Positions 1-6,591 of a stretch of DNA of 12,828 nucleotides are shown one piece after another. The notes below the pieces were generated by a model, which worked only from the letters and a program-made list of their open reading frames with translations, did no database searches and was not told the DNA's origin. The stretch spans positions 1-12,828 of the forward strand of contig JAAZGT010000125.1 in assembly GCA_012511095.1 (NCBI GenBank). The letters are read 5' to 3'. Within the stretch, counting starts at the first letter, position 1. Every line of letters begins with the position of its first letter. This DNA comes from Alcaligenaceae bacterium (GTDB lineage: Bacteria > Pseudomonadota > Gammaproteobacteria > Burkholderiales > Burkholderiaceae_B). A program made the position numbers and the translations under genes.

Positions 1-7
1 CGTGCTT

Positions 8-13
8 TATAAA
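8..13 (+). promoter_or_regulatory. possible -10 element for rplU-rpmA
   Basis: TATAAA resembles a sigma-70 -10 hexamer and would give a leader of about 45 nt before rplU. The matching -35 would lie before the window start, so the promoter cannot be confirmed here. Confidence 0.25.
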
Positions 14-66
14 TTATTGCTAAGTTTTTAAATAACTAACAATCATTTTTTTGAGGTTAAGCCACA

Positions 67-378
67 ATGTATGCGGTCATAAAAACCGGCGGTAAGCAGT
101 ATCGCGTTACCCCCGGCCAAAAACTAAAGGTAGAACAGATACCAGCAGACATCGGGCAAGAAATCTCTTTAGACCAGGTACTATCTGTTGGCGAAGGCGA
201 ATCTTTAAAAGTAGGTTCTCCATTAGTTGAAGGTGCTACTGTTACGGCTAAAGTTCTTGCACACGGTCGTCACGATAAAATCAAAATTTTCAAGATGCGT
301 CGTCGTAAGCACTACAGAAAGTCTCAAGGGCATCGTCAAAATTTCACCGAGATCGAGATCTCAGCGGTTAACGCTTAA
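67..378 (+). CDS. rplU: 50S ribosomal protein L21
   Basis: L21 is a primary 23S rRNA-binding protein of the large ribosomal subunit. The 103-residue product has the usual bacterial length. It begins with the family signature MYAVIKTGGKQYRV (1-14) and carries the basic KIFKMRRRKHYRKSQGHRQ stretch (73-91) that contacts rRNA. The ATG is preceded by GAGG at 53-56, about 10 nt upstream. rpmA starts 36 bp downstream and a strong terminator follows it, so the two genes form the classical bicistronic L21-L27 operon. In many proteobacteria ispB lies divergently just upstream of rplU; only 66 bases are visible here, and ispB is found about 8 kb downstream instead. Identification is secure. Confidence 0.98.
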   Translation: MYAVIKTGGKQYRVTPGQKLKVEQIPADIGQEISLDQVLSVGEGESLKVGSPLVEGATVTAKVLAHGRHDKIKIFKMRRRKHYRKSQGHRQNFTEIEISAVNA

Positions 379-414
379 TTATTAAGCTTATTCGCTTTTT
401 TACAGGAGTAATTC

Positions 415-675
415 ATGGCTACGAAAAAAGGTGGCGGTAGTACGCGTAACGGTCGCGACTCACAAGCCAAACGCCTAGGTGTTAAAGCATACGGTGGTCA
501 AACAGTTCCAGCTGGTTCTATCATTGTTCGTCAACGCGGTACTCGCTTCCACGCGGGCGCTGGTGTTGGTATGGGCAAGGATCACACCCTATACGCTTTG
601 ATTGACGGACAAGTTCAGTTCGTTAACAAAGGTGCTTTAAATAAGCCTACTGTACAAGTAATCGCTGCTGAGTAA
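415..675 (+). CDS. rpmA: 50S ribosomal protein L27
   Basis: L27 is a large-subunit protein whose flexible N-terminus reaches toward the peptidyl-transferase centre. The 86-residue product has the family hallmarks: a Lys/Gly-rich N-terminus, STRNGRDS (9-16), KRLGVK (19-24) and the SIIVRQRGTRFHAG segment (35-48). The start is supported by AGGAG at 404-408, 6 nt before the ATG. Residue 3 is Thr where E. coli has His; this position varies in the family. There is no N-terminal extension of the cleaved Firmicutes type. The gene is co-transcribed with rplU and stops 26 bp before a strong intrinsic terminator. Confidence 0.98.
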   Translation: MATKKGGGSTRNGRDSQAKRLGVKAYGGQTVPAGSIIVRQRGTRFHAGAGVGMGKDHTLYALIDGQVQFVNKGALNKPTVQVIAAE

Positions 676-701
676 TTCTCAGTACATTACCAAACAGATA
701 T

Positions 702-735
702 AACGCCGTTTACGCTTTAGTAAGCGGCGTTTTTT
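702..735 (+). terminator. intrinsic terminator of rplU-rpmA
   Basis: A 12-bp stem pairs 702-713 with 720-731. It has one G-T wobble and a 6-nt loop, and a run of six T covers 730-735. It lies 26 bp after the rpmA stop and separates the ribosomal-protein genes from obgE. Confidence 0.93.
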
Positions 736-770
736 ATTGTTCTATATACAAGGCACTGGCGATCTGCCTC

Positions 771-785
771 GTGATAAATAATCAC
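771..785. repeat. small inverted repeat upstream of obgE
   Basis: GTGAT, a 5-nt spacer AAATA and ATCAC form a short perfect inverted repeat in the rpmA-obgE gap, about 115 bp before obgE. It could be a protein-binding site or chance. No T-run follows, so it is not a terminator. Confidence 0.3.
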
Positions 786-843
786 CATAAAATCTGTCCT
801 TAGTCTTGAAAAAATAAAAGCCTAAATAAATTTAGCTTCGCAA

Positions 844-852
844 TGCTATACA
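844..852 (+). promoter_or_regulatory. candidate extended -10 promoter for obgE
   Basis: TGC followed by TATACA fits an extended -10 (TGn plus a hexamer matching TATAAT at four positions). No good -35 lies 17 bp upstream, as extended -10 promoters can tolerate. Transcription would start near 859 and give an AU-rich leader of about 42 nt. This is prediction by eye only. Confidence 0.35.
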
Positions 853-900
853 CTATGTATATGCCAAAATATTAACAACCATAAAACTAAAATAATTACT

Positions 901-2163
901 ATGAAATTTGTAGACGAAGTCACTATTGAAGTCATTGCCGGTAAAGGTGGTAATGGCTCCGCTAGTTTTAGACGTGAGAAATTTATCCCCAAAGGTGGTC
1001 CCGATGGTGGCGATGGCGGCCGTGGCGGCAGCATTTATGCGGTCGCTGATCGCAACCTTAACACCCTCATTGATTACCGATTTTCACGCTTGCACCGCGC
1101 TAAAAACGGTGAAAACGGCCGTGGTTCGGATCAATACGGTGCAGGTGCCGACGATATTATTCTAAAAATGCCTGTGGGCACCATTATTTATGATGCCGAA
1201 ACGGGCGAGCAGCTCTTCGACCTCGACAAACATGGCGAGCAAGTCACCCTAGCCGAGGGTGGTGCTGGTGGCCTTGGCAACCTACACTTTAAATCCAGTG
1301 TTAACCGTGCACCCCGCCAATTTACCTACGGTAAGCCAGGCGAACAAAGGCAATTACGGCTAGAGCTCAAGGTATTAGCCGATGTAGGCTTATTAGGTTT
1401 ACCCAATGCTGGTAAATCATCCTTTATTGCCAAGGCATCTAATGCCAAACCTAAGATTGCCGATTACCCATTTACTACGCTTTACCCCAACCTAGGTATG
1501 GTGCGTACCTCGCCTTCACGCAGCTTTGTGATTGCCGATATTCCTGGTTTAATTGAGGGCGCATCCGAGGGTGCAGGTTTAGGTCATTTATTCCTACGTC
1601 ACTTAGCACGCACACGGGTGTTATTGCATATTGTCGATATCTATAACATCGACCCCGAGGTTGATGCCGTTGAAAAGGTCGCCGAAGATATCGAGTCCAT
1701 TGTGGGTGAGCTAAAGCTTTATGACGAGGAGCTTTACAACAAGCCTCGCTGGCTCGTCCTTAATAAGGTTGATATGGTCGAAGATGCCGAGCAATTTCAA
1801 CAGAATCTATGCAAGCGTCTTGGTTGGGATGGCCCAGTATTTCGCATTTCCGCCCTTAACGGTGAAGGTGTTGAGCAAGTAATTTATGCTTTGCAAGACT
1901 TTGTTGATCAGGTCAAAGAAATCGAAAACTACGCAGCAGACAAAGAGGCTGGTGTGCTCGAGCACGAGGACCCACGCTTTGACCCAAGTCGCCAAGTACC
2001 CGAAGAGCTTGAAGATGACCCACGTTTTAGTGGTGCCGCTGGAGTAGATACCTCGGATCTCGACCCTCGCTACGATCCTAATTCACCGGAATATGATCCA
2101 CGTCTCGATCCTAATCACCCAGATTATGATCCACGCGTTGATCCTGACGATCCTAAGGCCTAA
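901..2163 (+). CDS. obgE: Obg-family GTPase, ribosome assembly and stress control
   Basis: ObgE (CgtA) is an essential GTPase that acts in late 50S subunit assembly and links growth to nutrient status. The 420-residue product starts with the glycine-rich Obg fold (about 1-158). The G domain follows: G1 GLPNAGKS (166-173), switch I YPFTTL (189-194), G3 DIPG (213-216), G4 NKVD (288-291) and G5 SAL (317-319). The C-terminal region after about 345 is acidic and Asp/Pro-rich. It ends in three tandem 11-residue units, DPRYDPNSPEY, DPRLDPNHPDY and DPRVDPDDPKA (388-420). The start is fixed by the canonical MKFVDEVTIEV N-terminus, but no Shine-Dalgarno sequence precedes it. A strong terminator isolates the gene from rpmA and another follows it, so it probably has its own promoter. 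Confidence 0.97.
   Translation: MKFVDEVTIEVIAGKGGNGSASFRREKFIPKGGPDGGDGGRGGSIYAVADRNLNTLIDYRFSRLHRAKNGENGRGSDQYGAGADDIILKMPVGTIIYDAETGEQLFDLDKHGEQVTLAEGGAGGLGNLHFKSSVNRAPRQFTYGKPGEQRQLRLELKVLADVGLLGLPNAGKSSFIAKASNAKPKIADYPFTTLYPNLGMVRTSPSRSFVIADIPGLIEGASEGAGLGHLFLRHLARTRVLLHIVDIYNIDPEVDAVEKVAEDIESIVGELKLYDEELYNKPRWLVLNKVDMVEDAEQFQQNLCKRLGWDGPVFRISALNGEGVEQVIYALQDFVDQVKEIENYAADKEAGVLEHEDPRFDPSRQVPEELEDDPRFSGAAGVDTSDLDPRYDPNSPEYDPRLDPNHPDYDPRVDPDDPKA
2062..2160 (+). repeat. three tandem 33-bp repeats encoding the ObgE tail
   Basis: Units at 2062-2094, 2095-2127 and 2128-2160 each encode 11 residues beginning DPR-x-DP. The first two are closest (DPRYDPNSPEY, DPRLDPNHPDY) and the third has diverged (DPRVDPDDPKA). 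Looser DPRF motifs occur just upstream at residues 357-360 and 373-376. The units stay in frame to the stop codon. Confidence 0.85.
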
Positions 2164-2198
2164 GCAAAGCTTTAGCCCTAGGAAAAATGATAATATAC

Positions 2199-2234
2199 AA
2201 GGTTTAGGTAAATAATATTACCTAAACCTTTTTT
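2199..2234 (+). terminator. intrinsic terminator of obgE
   Basis: A perfect 13-bp stem pairs 2199-2211 with 2218-2230 around a 6-nt loop, and a T-run covers 2229-2234. The left arm begins AAGG, so the stem could also work in reverse, but no gene on the minus strand needs it here. Confidence 0.93.
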
Positions 2235-2249
2235 AATTTAATTTTAAAC

Positions 2250-2255
2250 TATATT
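2250..2255 (+). promoter_or_regulatory. candidate -10 element for proB
   Basis: TATATT matches TATAAT at five of six positions and lies 12 nt before the proB ATG. Transcription would begin around 2262, giving an almost leaderless mRNA, which fits the absence of a Shine-Dalgarno sequence. The -35 region would overlap the T-run of the obgE terminator and is poor. Confidence 0.35.
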
Positions 2256-2267
2256 AGCTCACTCACC

Positions 2268-3404
2268 ATGTCAGATAACCAGCAAACTGCGCTTGTTAAA
2301 GATGCCAAAAGAATCGTTATTAAAATTGGTTCATCATTATTAACCAACGACGGCAAAGGCATCGATAACGCTGCAATCGCACGCTGGGCCGAGCAAATCG
2401 CCCATCTACACAAACAAGGCCAACAGGTTATATTGGTATCTAGCGGTGCCATTGCTGAGGGCATGGCGCGTCTTAATTGGCGCAAACGACCTAAGATTGT
2501 CAGTCAACTACAGGCAGCTGCTGCGGTGGGCCAAATCGCTTTAGCTCAAGCCTATGAGACTGCTTTTAATCAATACGGCATTCAAACGGCTCAAGTGCTT
2601 TTAACACACGACGACTTGGCTGATAGACACCGCTATTTAAACGCTCGCTCAGCACTCAATACCTTATTAGAGCTCAATGTCATTCCTATCATTAATGAAA
2701 ATGACACGGTTATTACCAAGGAAATTCAACTGGGTGATAATGACACGCTAGGCGCTTTAGTAGCTAACCTGTTAGAGGCAGAAGTCTATGTTATTTTGAC
2801 GGATCAAGAGGGTCTTTATGATAGCGATCCGCGCAAAAACAAAGAGGCTAAATTTATCCACCGTGCTGAGGCTGGCGATCCTGCGCTAGAGCAAATGGCA
2901 GGTGGTGCGGGCACTCATGTGGGTACTGGGGGCATGCTAACCAAGATCCTCGCCGCCAAACGCGCCGCACGCAGTGGTGCACATACCATTATTGCGAGTG
3001 GTCGCGTCGACAACCTACTCCCTCGTCTTAGTGAGGGTGAATCCATTGGTACCGAGCTCTACGCTAAGATCCCTATTCTTTCTGCGCGCAAACAATGGTT
3101 AGCGGCACACTTACATGTGAGTGGCTATTTAGTACTCGATGCAGGTGCAATCAACGCCCTCACCCGTCAAGGTAAAAGCTTATTACCGATCGGTGTCACT
3201 GAGGTACGCGGCAATTTTGAACGCGGCGATTTAGTTGCTTGTATCGACAAAGATGGCAATGAATATGCCCGCGGCCTAATTAGCTATGCGGCCGATGATG
3301 CACGCAAAATCATTGGCAAGCCAAGTAGTCAAATTGGCAAAATCCTTGGTGCAGTAACTGATATTGATTTAATCCACCGCGATAATATGATTATTCATCA
3401 TTAA
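2268..3404 (+). CDS. proB: glutamate 5-kinase
   Basis: ProB phosphorylates L-glutamate to glutamyl 5-phosphate, the first and normally proline-inhibited step of proline synthesis in the cytoplasm. The 378-residue product has the full two-domain layout. An amino-acid-kinase domain (about 14-260) carries IVIKIGSSLLT (16-26), VSSGAI (57-62), INENDTV (142-148), GDNDTLGALVA (156-166) and GTGGMLTK (219-226). A C-terminal PUA domain spans about 280-360. Presence of the PUA domain argues for the long, feedback-regulated form. The ATG fits the family N-terminus, but nothing upstream resembles a Shine-Dalgarno sequence. proA, the next pathway gene, is not adjacent. The gene is bounded by the obgE terminator and converges on ppc. 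Confidence 0.97.
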   Translation: MSDNQQTALVKDAKRIVIKIGSSLLTNDGKGIDNAAIARWAEQIAHLHKQGQQVILVSSGAIAEGMARLNWRKRPKIVSQLQAAAAVGQIALAQAYETAFNQYGIQTAQVLLTHDDLADRHRYLNARSALNTLLELNVIPIINENDTVITKEIQLGDNDTLGALVANLLEAEVYVILTDQEGLYDSDPRKNKEAKFIHRAEAGDPALEQMAGGAGTHVGTGGMLTKILAAKRAARSGAHTIIASGRVDNLLPRLSEGESIGTELYAKIPILSARKQWLAAHLHVSGYLVLDAGAINALTRQGKSLLPIGVTEVRGNFERGDLVACIDKDGNEYARGLISYAADDARKIIGKPSSQIGKILGAVTDIDLIHRDNMIIHH

Positions 3405-3431
3405 GATGAGCCGGTGTCCGGTAGGTGTGAG

Positions 3432-3465
3432 CTTGAGTTTATTTTTGATGAGATTCTAACTCAAG
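3432..3465. terminator. weak hairpin between convergent proB and ppc
   Basis: CTTGAGTT (3432-3439) and AACTCAAG (3458-3465) form a perfect 8-bp stem around an 18-nt loop. There is no T-run after either arm, so it is at best a weak, possibly bidirectional transcription-end structure in the 110-bp convergent gap. Confidence 0.3.
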
Positions 3466-3514
3466 AGTGGCACAGAATATATAAATACCCTGCGCCCCCA
3501 ATGCCGTCGAGTCA

Positions 3515-6472
3515 TTAACCGGTGTTTCTTAGACCCGTCGCAATACCATTAATTGTCATCAAGACCGAACGCGCGATACTGCCACGCTCACTGGATTTCT
3601 CTAAACTATCGTCCTCTGCCACGCGTAAGCGATGTAAGAGCTCAACCTGCAAATAGTTTAGGGGATCCACATAAAGGAATCGCTCTTGTAAAGCATTTTT
3701 AAGGTTCGTATTGTCAGCCAATAAGTCGTGCTGCACCACCTCTTTGAAATACTTTAAGGTCAGTTCAAACTCTTTCTCAATCTGAGTTAATACCGTTTCA
3801 CGTAAAGCCTCATCCTGAACTAAGGTGCTGTACTGACGACCAATGCTCATATCCGTTTTGGCTAATACCATTTCCATATTGGACAATAAGGTATTAAAAA
3901 ATGGCCACTCTTGCTCCATTTGTCTCAGCATAGCAAGGCGACCCTCACGCCCTAAGGCTTTAAAGTCATGCCCCTCAGACTCAGACATACCCTCTTCGAT
4001 AAAGGCTTGAAGCGCGGTACCCATGCCGTACCAACCAGGGATCATCAAGCGACACTGAGCCCATGAGAAAGTCCAAGGAATCGCTCTTAGATCCTCAATG
4101 CGATGACCTGCTTTACGAGAGGCTGGACGCGAACCAATATTTAACTCAGCAATCTGGCGCACCGTGGTACTTTCAACAAAGTAGGTCGCAAAGTTTTCTG
4201 TGCCATAAACTAAATCGCGGTAGGCTTTTTCAGAGCGGTTAGACATAAACTGCACCACTGCATGGTAGCCACGATCAGCGCATGCTGCCGCATCTAGAGC
4301 ACAAGACTCCTCACCCGTTTGAGCGGCATTTTTTTCTAATAAACTCGCTTGGAGAGTTGCGGTCACGATTTGCTCTAAATTCCATAAACCGGTTTGAATG
4401 GTTTTGTATTTGAACTGAATCACCTCACCCTGCTCAGTCAGGCGAATCTTACCCTGAACAGTACCTGCTGGTTGGGCCAAAATTGCCTCATAGGTTGGAC
4501 CACCACCACGACCTACTGAACCGCCACGACCGTGGAATAATCTCAAGGTGATGCCATGCCTTTCAAAAACCTCAACTAAGGCTAATTCAGTTTCATATAA
4601 CGACCAGTTCGAGGTTAAATAACCACCATCTTTATTACTATCGGAGTAGCCTAGCATTACCTCTTGTAGACCACCCTGAGATTGCATAATACGGTCTTTA
4701 ACCCATGGGATTGAGAACCATTTATCCATAATCTCAGCACCCGCTTCAAGATCTGGAATGGTTTCAAAGAGCGGCACCACAATCAAACCATCATTTTCTT
4801 TGAATGGTTTAATTGTGCCCTCGGCATCACATTCAACGGAGATTAAACCGGTCTCTTGTTGCAAGAGCAATAACTCCAACATATCACTAAGAGTTTCGGT
4901 GTGAGAAACAATGCTTTGTCGAAGAGCACGATAACCGTATTGTTTACGTACAGCAGCGGCAGTACGTAGAATCTCTAATTCGCGTTCAGTCTCTTCACTA
5001 TATTCTTGCCAAGGTGCGATTAGAGGACGCGTATTCTCTAACTCACGAAGGAGAAGCTCTTGCTTATCCTCTTCGCTCAACTGACTATAAACTACCTTTT
5101 GACCATTAAACTGCACACCAGCGCGTAAAAACACCTCTTCGAGCACACGTTCATGCACATCAGAACTCTGGCGTAAATCAATGGTGGCCAAATGAAAACC
5201 AAAGACATTGACTGCATAAATGAGGTTTTGTAAACGTAAATCCGTAACACGAGCTGCGTGATAGGTATCTAAAGAATTAGCAACCGTCTTTAAGTCAGCT
5301 AAAAGCTCCTCTGCATTGTCGTAAACACGGCCAAATTTAGCCTGTGGCAAATCGATTTTATCTAGCGTTAAACTCTTAGCGGTAGCGGCTAAGCGCGCAT
5401 AAATACCTATCATCGCACGACGATAAGGCTCATCTTCACGATGGCGTGAACGATCATGACTGCGGTCCGCTAGCTCTCTTAGCTCCTCAGAAGCCGGCGC
5501 AAAGGCCTCACTCAGAGAAAGCTCAGTCGCCAAGGTATGAACCTCGGCTAAATAATGATTAAAGAGTGTTGTGGCTTGCTTAGCAATGGCTGTTTTTAAA
5601 GTCTCCGCACTAACAAAGGGGTTACCGTCGCGGTCACCGCCGATCCAAGAGCCCATGGTTAAGAAATTAGAGACCTTATTTCTATCGAACTCAACGTCTT
5701 TAGAAAGGTACTTGTACATCTTGGCGTAGAGCTGCGGAATCACCTCTAAGAAAGTCGATTCGTAGTAATTAAGCGCATTATCAATTTCGTCTTCGACTGT
5801 TAACGTGTCGAAGCGTAGCATACGCGTATACCAAAGCAATTGAATTTGCCCTAAGAGACGCTCAGCGATGGTTTCTTTTTGACGTGGTTCATCAGTAGTA
5901 TGGTATTCACGTAGCGTATCCGCAATCTCTTGGTGCTTATCTAAAATACTGGTACGCTGCACCTCAGTTGGGTGAGCAGTGAGTACTGGCACAATATTAA
6001 GCTCATCTAAATAATCGTAAATGGCTTGACTATTAACACCTGCATCATTTAAACGCTGGATAGTAACACTTAAACCATGCATATTAGGCGTCTCTGCCTG
6101 ATGATCTAAGTGGTCAAGACGACGCTGCAATCTATCCTCAGCAATATTAGATAAATGCATAAAATAACTAAAAGCACGGCTAAGTGACTTTAGCTCTTGA
6201 TCACTTTTTTGACTAATCTCAGCGATCAGAGAATCCTTTACCTTTTGACTCTCATCAACATTGTCACCTTGATTGACTGCGGCACGACGAATAGTTACTG
6301 CATTACGTCGTAACTGCTCGATTTGGTCAAATAACGGTTGCCCCTCTGACTCTTGGATGCTAAAGCCTAATAAACGCCCTAAGAAACGAATATCATCTTG
6401 CAACTCTTGGTATAAGATTTCATTAGACTGCTTAGACTCATTAAGAGCCTGATTTTCATTTTGTGCAAGCAC
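3515..6472 (-). CDS. ppc: phosphoenolpyruvate carboxylase
   Basis: PEP carboxylase carboxylates phosphoenolpyruvate with bicarbonate to oxaloacetate, replenishing the TCA cycle. The 985-residue product is about 100 longer than the E. coli enzyme, with extra length at the N-terminus and in internal loops. Catalytic motifs are intact: VLTAHPTEV (163-171, His167), GYSDSNKDGG (608-617, Lys614) and FHGRGGSVGRGG (646-657, Arg649). Aligning from memory with E. coli, the aspartate-inhibition residues are all kept as Arg655, Lys872, Arg931 and Asn983, so allosteric inhibition by aspartate is predicted. The C-terminus is the invariant RNTG. The start is GTG at 6470-6472, supported by GAGGAG nine bases upstream; no ATG occurs before residue 105. 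It lies downstream of the ilvD terminator and has its own leader. Confidence 0.98.
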   Translation of the reverse strand: MLAQNENQALNESKQSNEILYQELQDDIRFLGRLLGFSIQESEGQPLFDQIEQLRRNAVTIRRAAVNQGDNVDESQKVKDSLIAEISQKSDQELKSLSRAFSYFMHLSNIAEDRLQRRLDHLDHQAETPNMHGLSVTIQRLNDAGVNSQAIYDYLDELNIVPVLTAHPTEVQRTSILDKHQEIADTLREYHTTDEPRQKETIAERLLGQIQLLWYTRMLRFDTLTVEDEIDNALNYYESTFLEVIPQLYAKMYKYLSKDVEFDRNKVSNFLTMGSWIGGDRDGNPFVSAETLKTAIAKQATTLFNHYLAEVHTLATELSLSEAFAPASEELRELADRSHDRSRHREDEPYRRAMIGIYARLAATAKSLTLDKIDLPQAKFGRVYDNAEELLADLKTVANSLDTYHAARVTDLRLQNLIYAVNVFGFHLATIDLRQSSDVHERVLEEVFLRAGVQFNGQKVVYSQLSEEDKQELLLRELENTRPLIAPWQEYSEETERELEILRTAAAVRKQYGYRALRQSIVSHTETLSDMLELLLLQQETGLISVECDAEGTIKPFKENDGLIVVPLFETIPDLEAGAEIMDKWFSIPWVKDRIMQSQGGLQEVMLGYSDSNKDGGYLTSNWSLYETELALVEVFERHGITLRLFHGRGGSVGRGGGPTYEAILAQPAGTVQGKIRLTEQGEVIQFKYKTIQTGLWNLEQIVTATLQASLLEKNAAQTGEESCALDAAACADRGYHAVVQFMSNRSEKAYRDLVYGTENFATYFVESTTVRQIAELNIGSRPASRKAGHRIEDLRAIPWTFSWAQCRLMIPGWYGMGTALQAFIEEGMSESEGHDFKALGREGRLAMLRQMEQEWPFFNTLLSNMEMVLAKTDMSIGRQYSTLVQDEALRETVLTQIEKEFELTLKYFKEVVQHDLLADNTNLKNALQERFLYVDPLNYLQVELLHRLRVAEDDSLEKSSERGSIARSVLMTINGIATGLRNTG

Positions 6473-6481
6473 GCTACCTTA

Positions 6482-6487
6482 CTCCTC
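6482..6487 (-). promoter_or_regulatory. Shine-Dalgarno of ppc, supporting a GTG start
   Basis: On the minus strand this reads GAGGAG, nine bases before the GTG. It decides the non-ATG start of ppc. Confidence 0.8.
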
Positions 6488-6499
6488 ATTAAATTTTTA

Positions 6500-6514
6500 T
6501 ACGTTGTTAACGTA
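6500..6514. repeat. perfect inverted repeat in the ppc leader
   Basis: TACGTT, spacer GTT and AACGTA form a 6+3+6 palindrome 28 bp before the ppc start. It lies just after the ilvD terminator T-run in the direction of transcription. It is close to a possible TATAAA -10 (minus strand, 6496-6501). It may be an operator for ppc, but no regulator is recognised. Confidence 0.4.
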
Positions 6515-6549
6515 AAAAGAGCGATACACCATCACAGTGATCGCTCTTT
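6514..6549 (-). terminator. intrinsic terminator of ilvD
   Basis: On the minus strand, AAAGAGCGAT (6549-6540) pairs perfectly with ATCGCTCTTT (6525-6516) around a 14-nt loop. The run of T ends at 6514. It lies 42 bp after the ilvD stop and separates ispB-ilvD from ppc. Confidence 0.88.
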
Positions 6550-6591
6550 AAGGCCACTATAATAACAAACCAGTCAATAAACGATCAACGC

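Noticed and set aside
383..402. Short hairpin AAGC/GCTT with a T-run between rplU and rpmA
   Set aside because: A stem of four pairs is too weak for a terminator, and the two genes are a well-known operon.
771..785. Fur or FNR operator reading of the GTGAT/ATCAC repeat
   Set aside because: Half-site sequence and spacing do not match either consensus, so only a generic inverted repeat is recorded.
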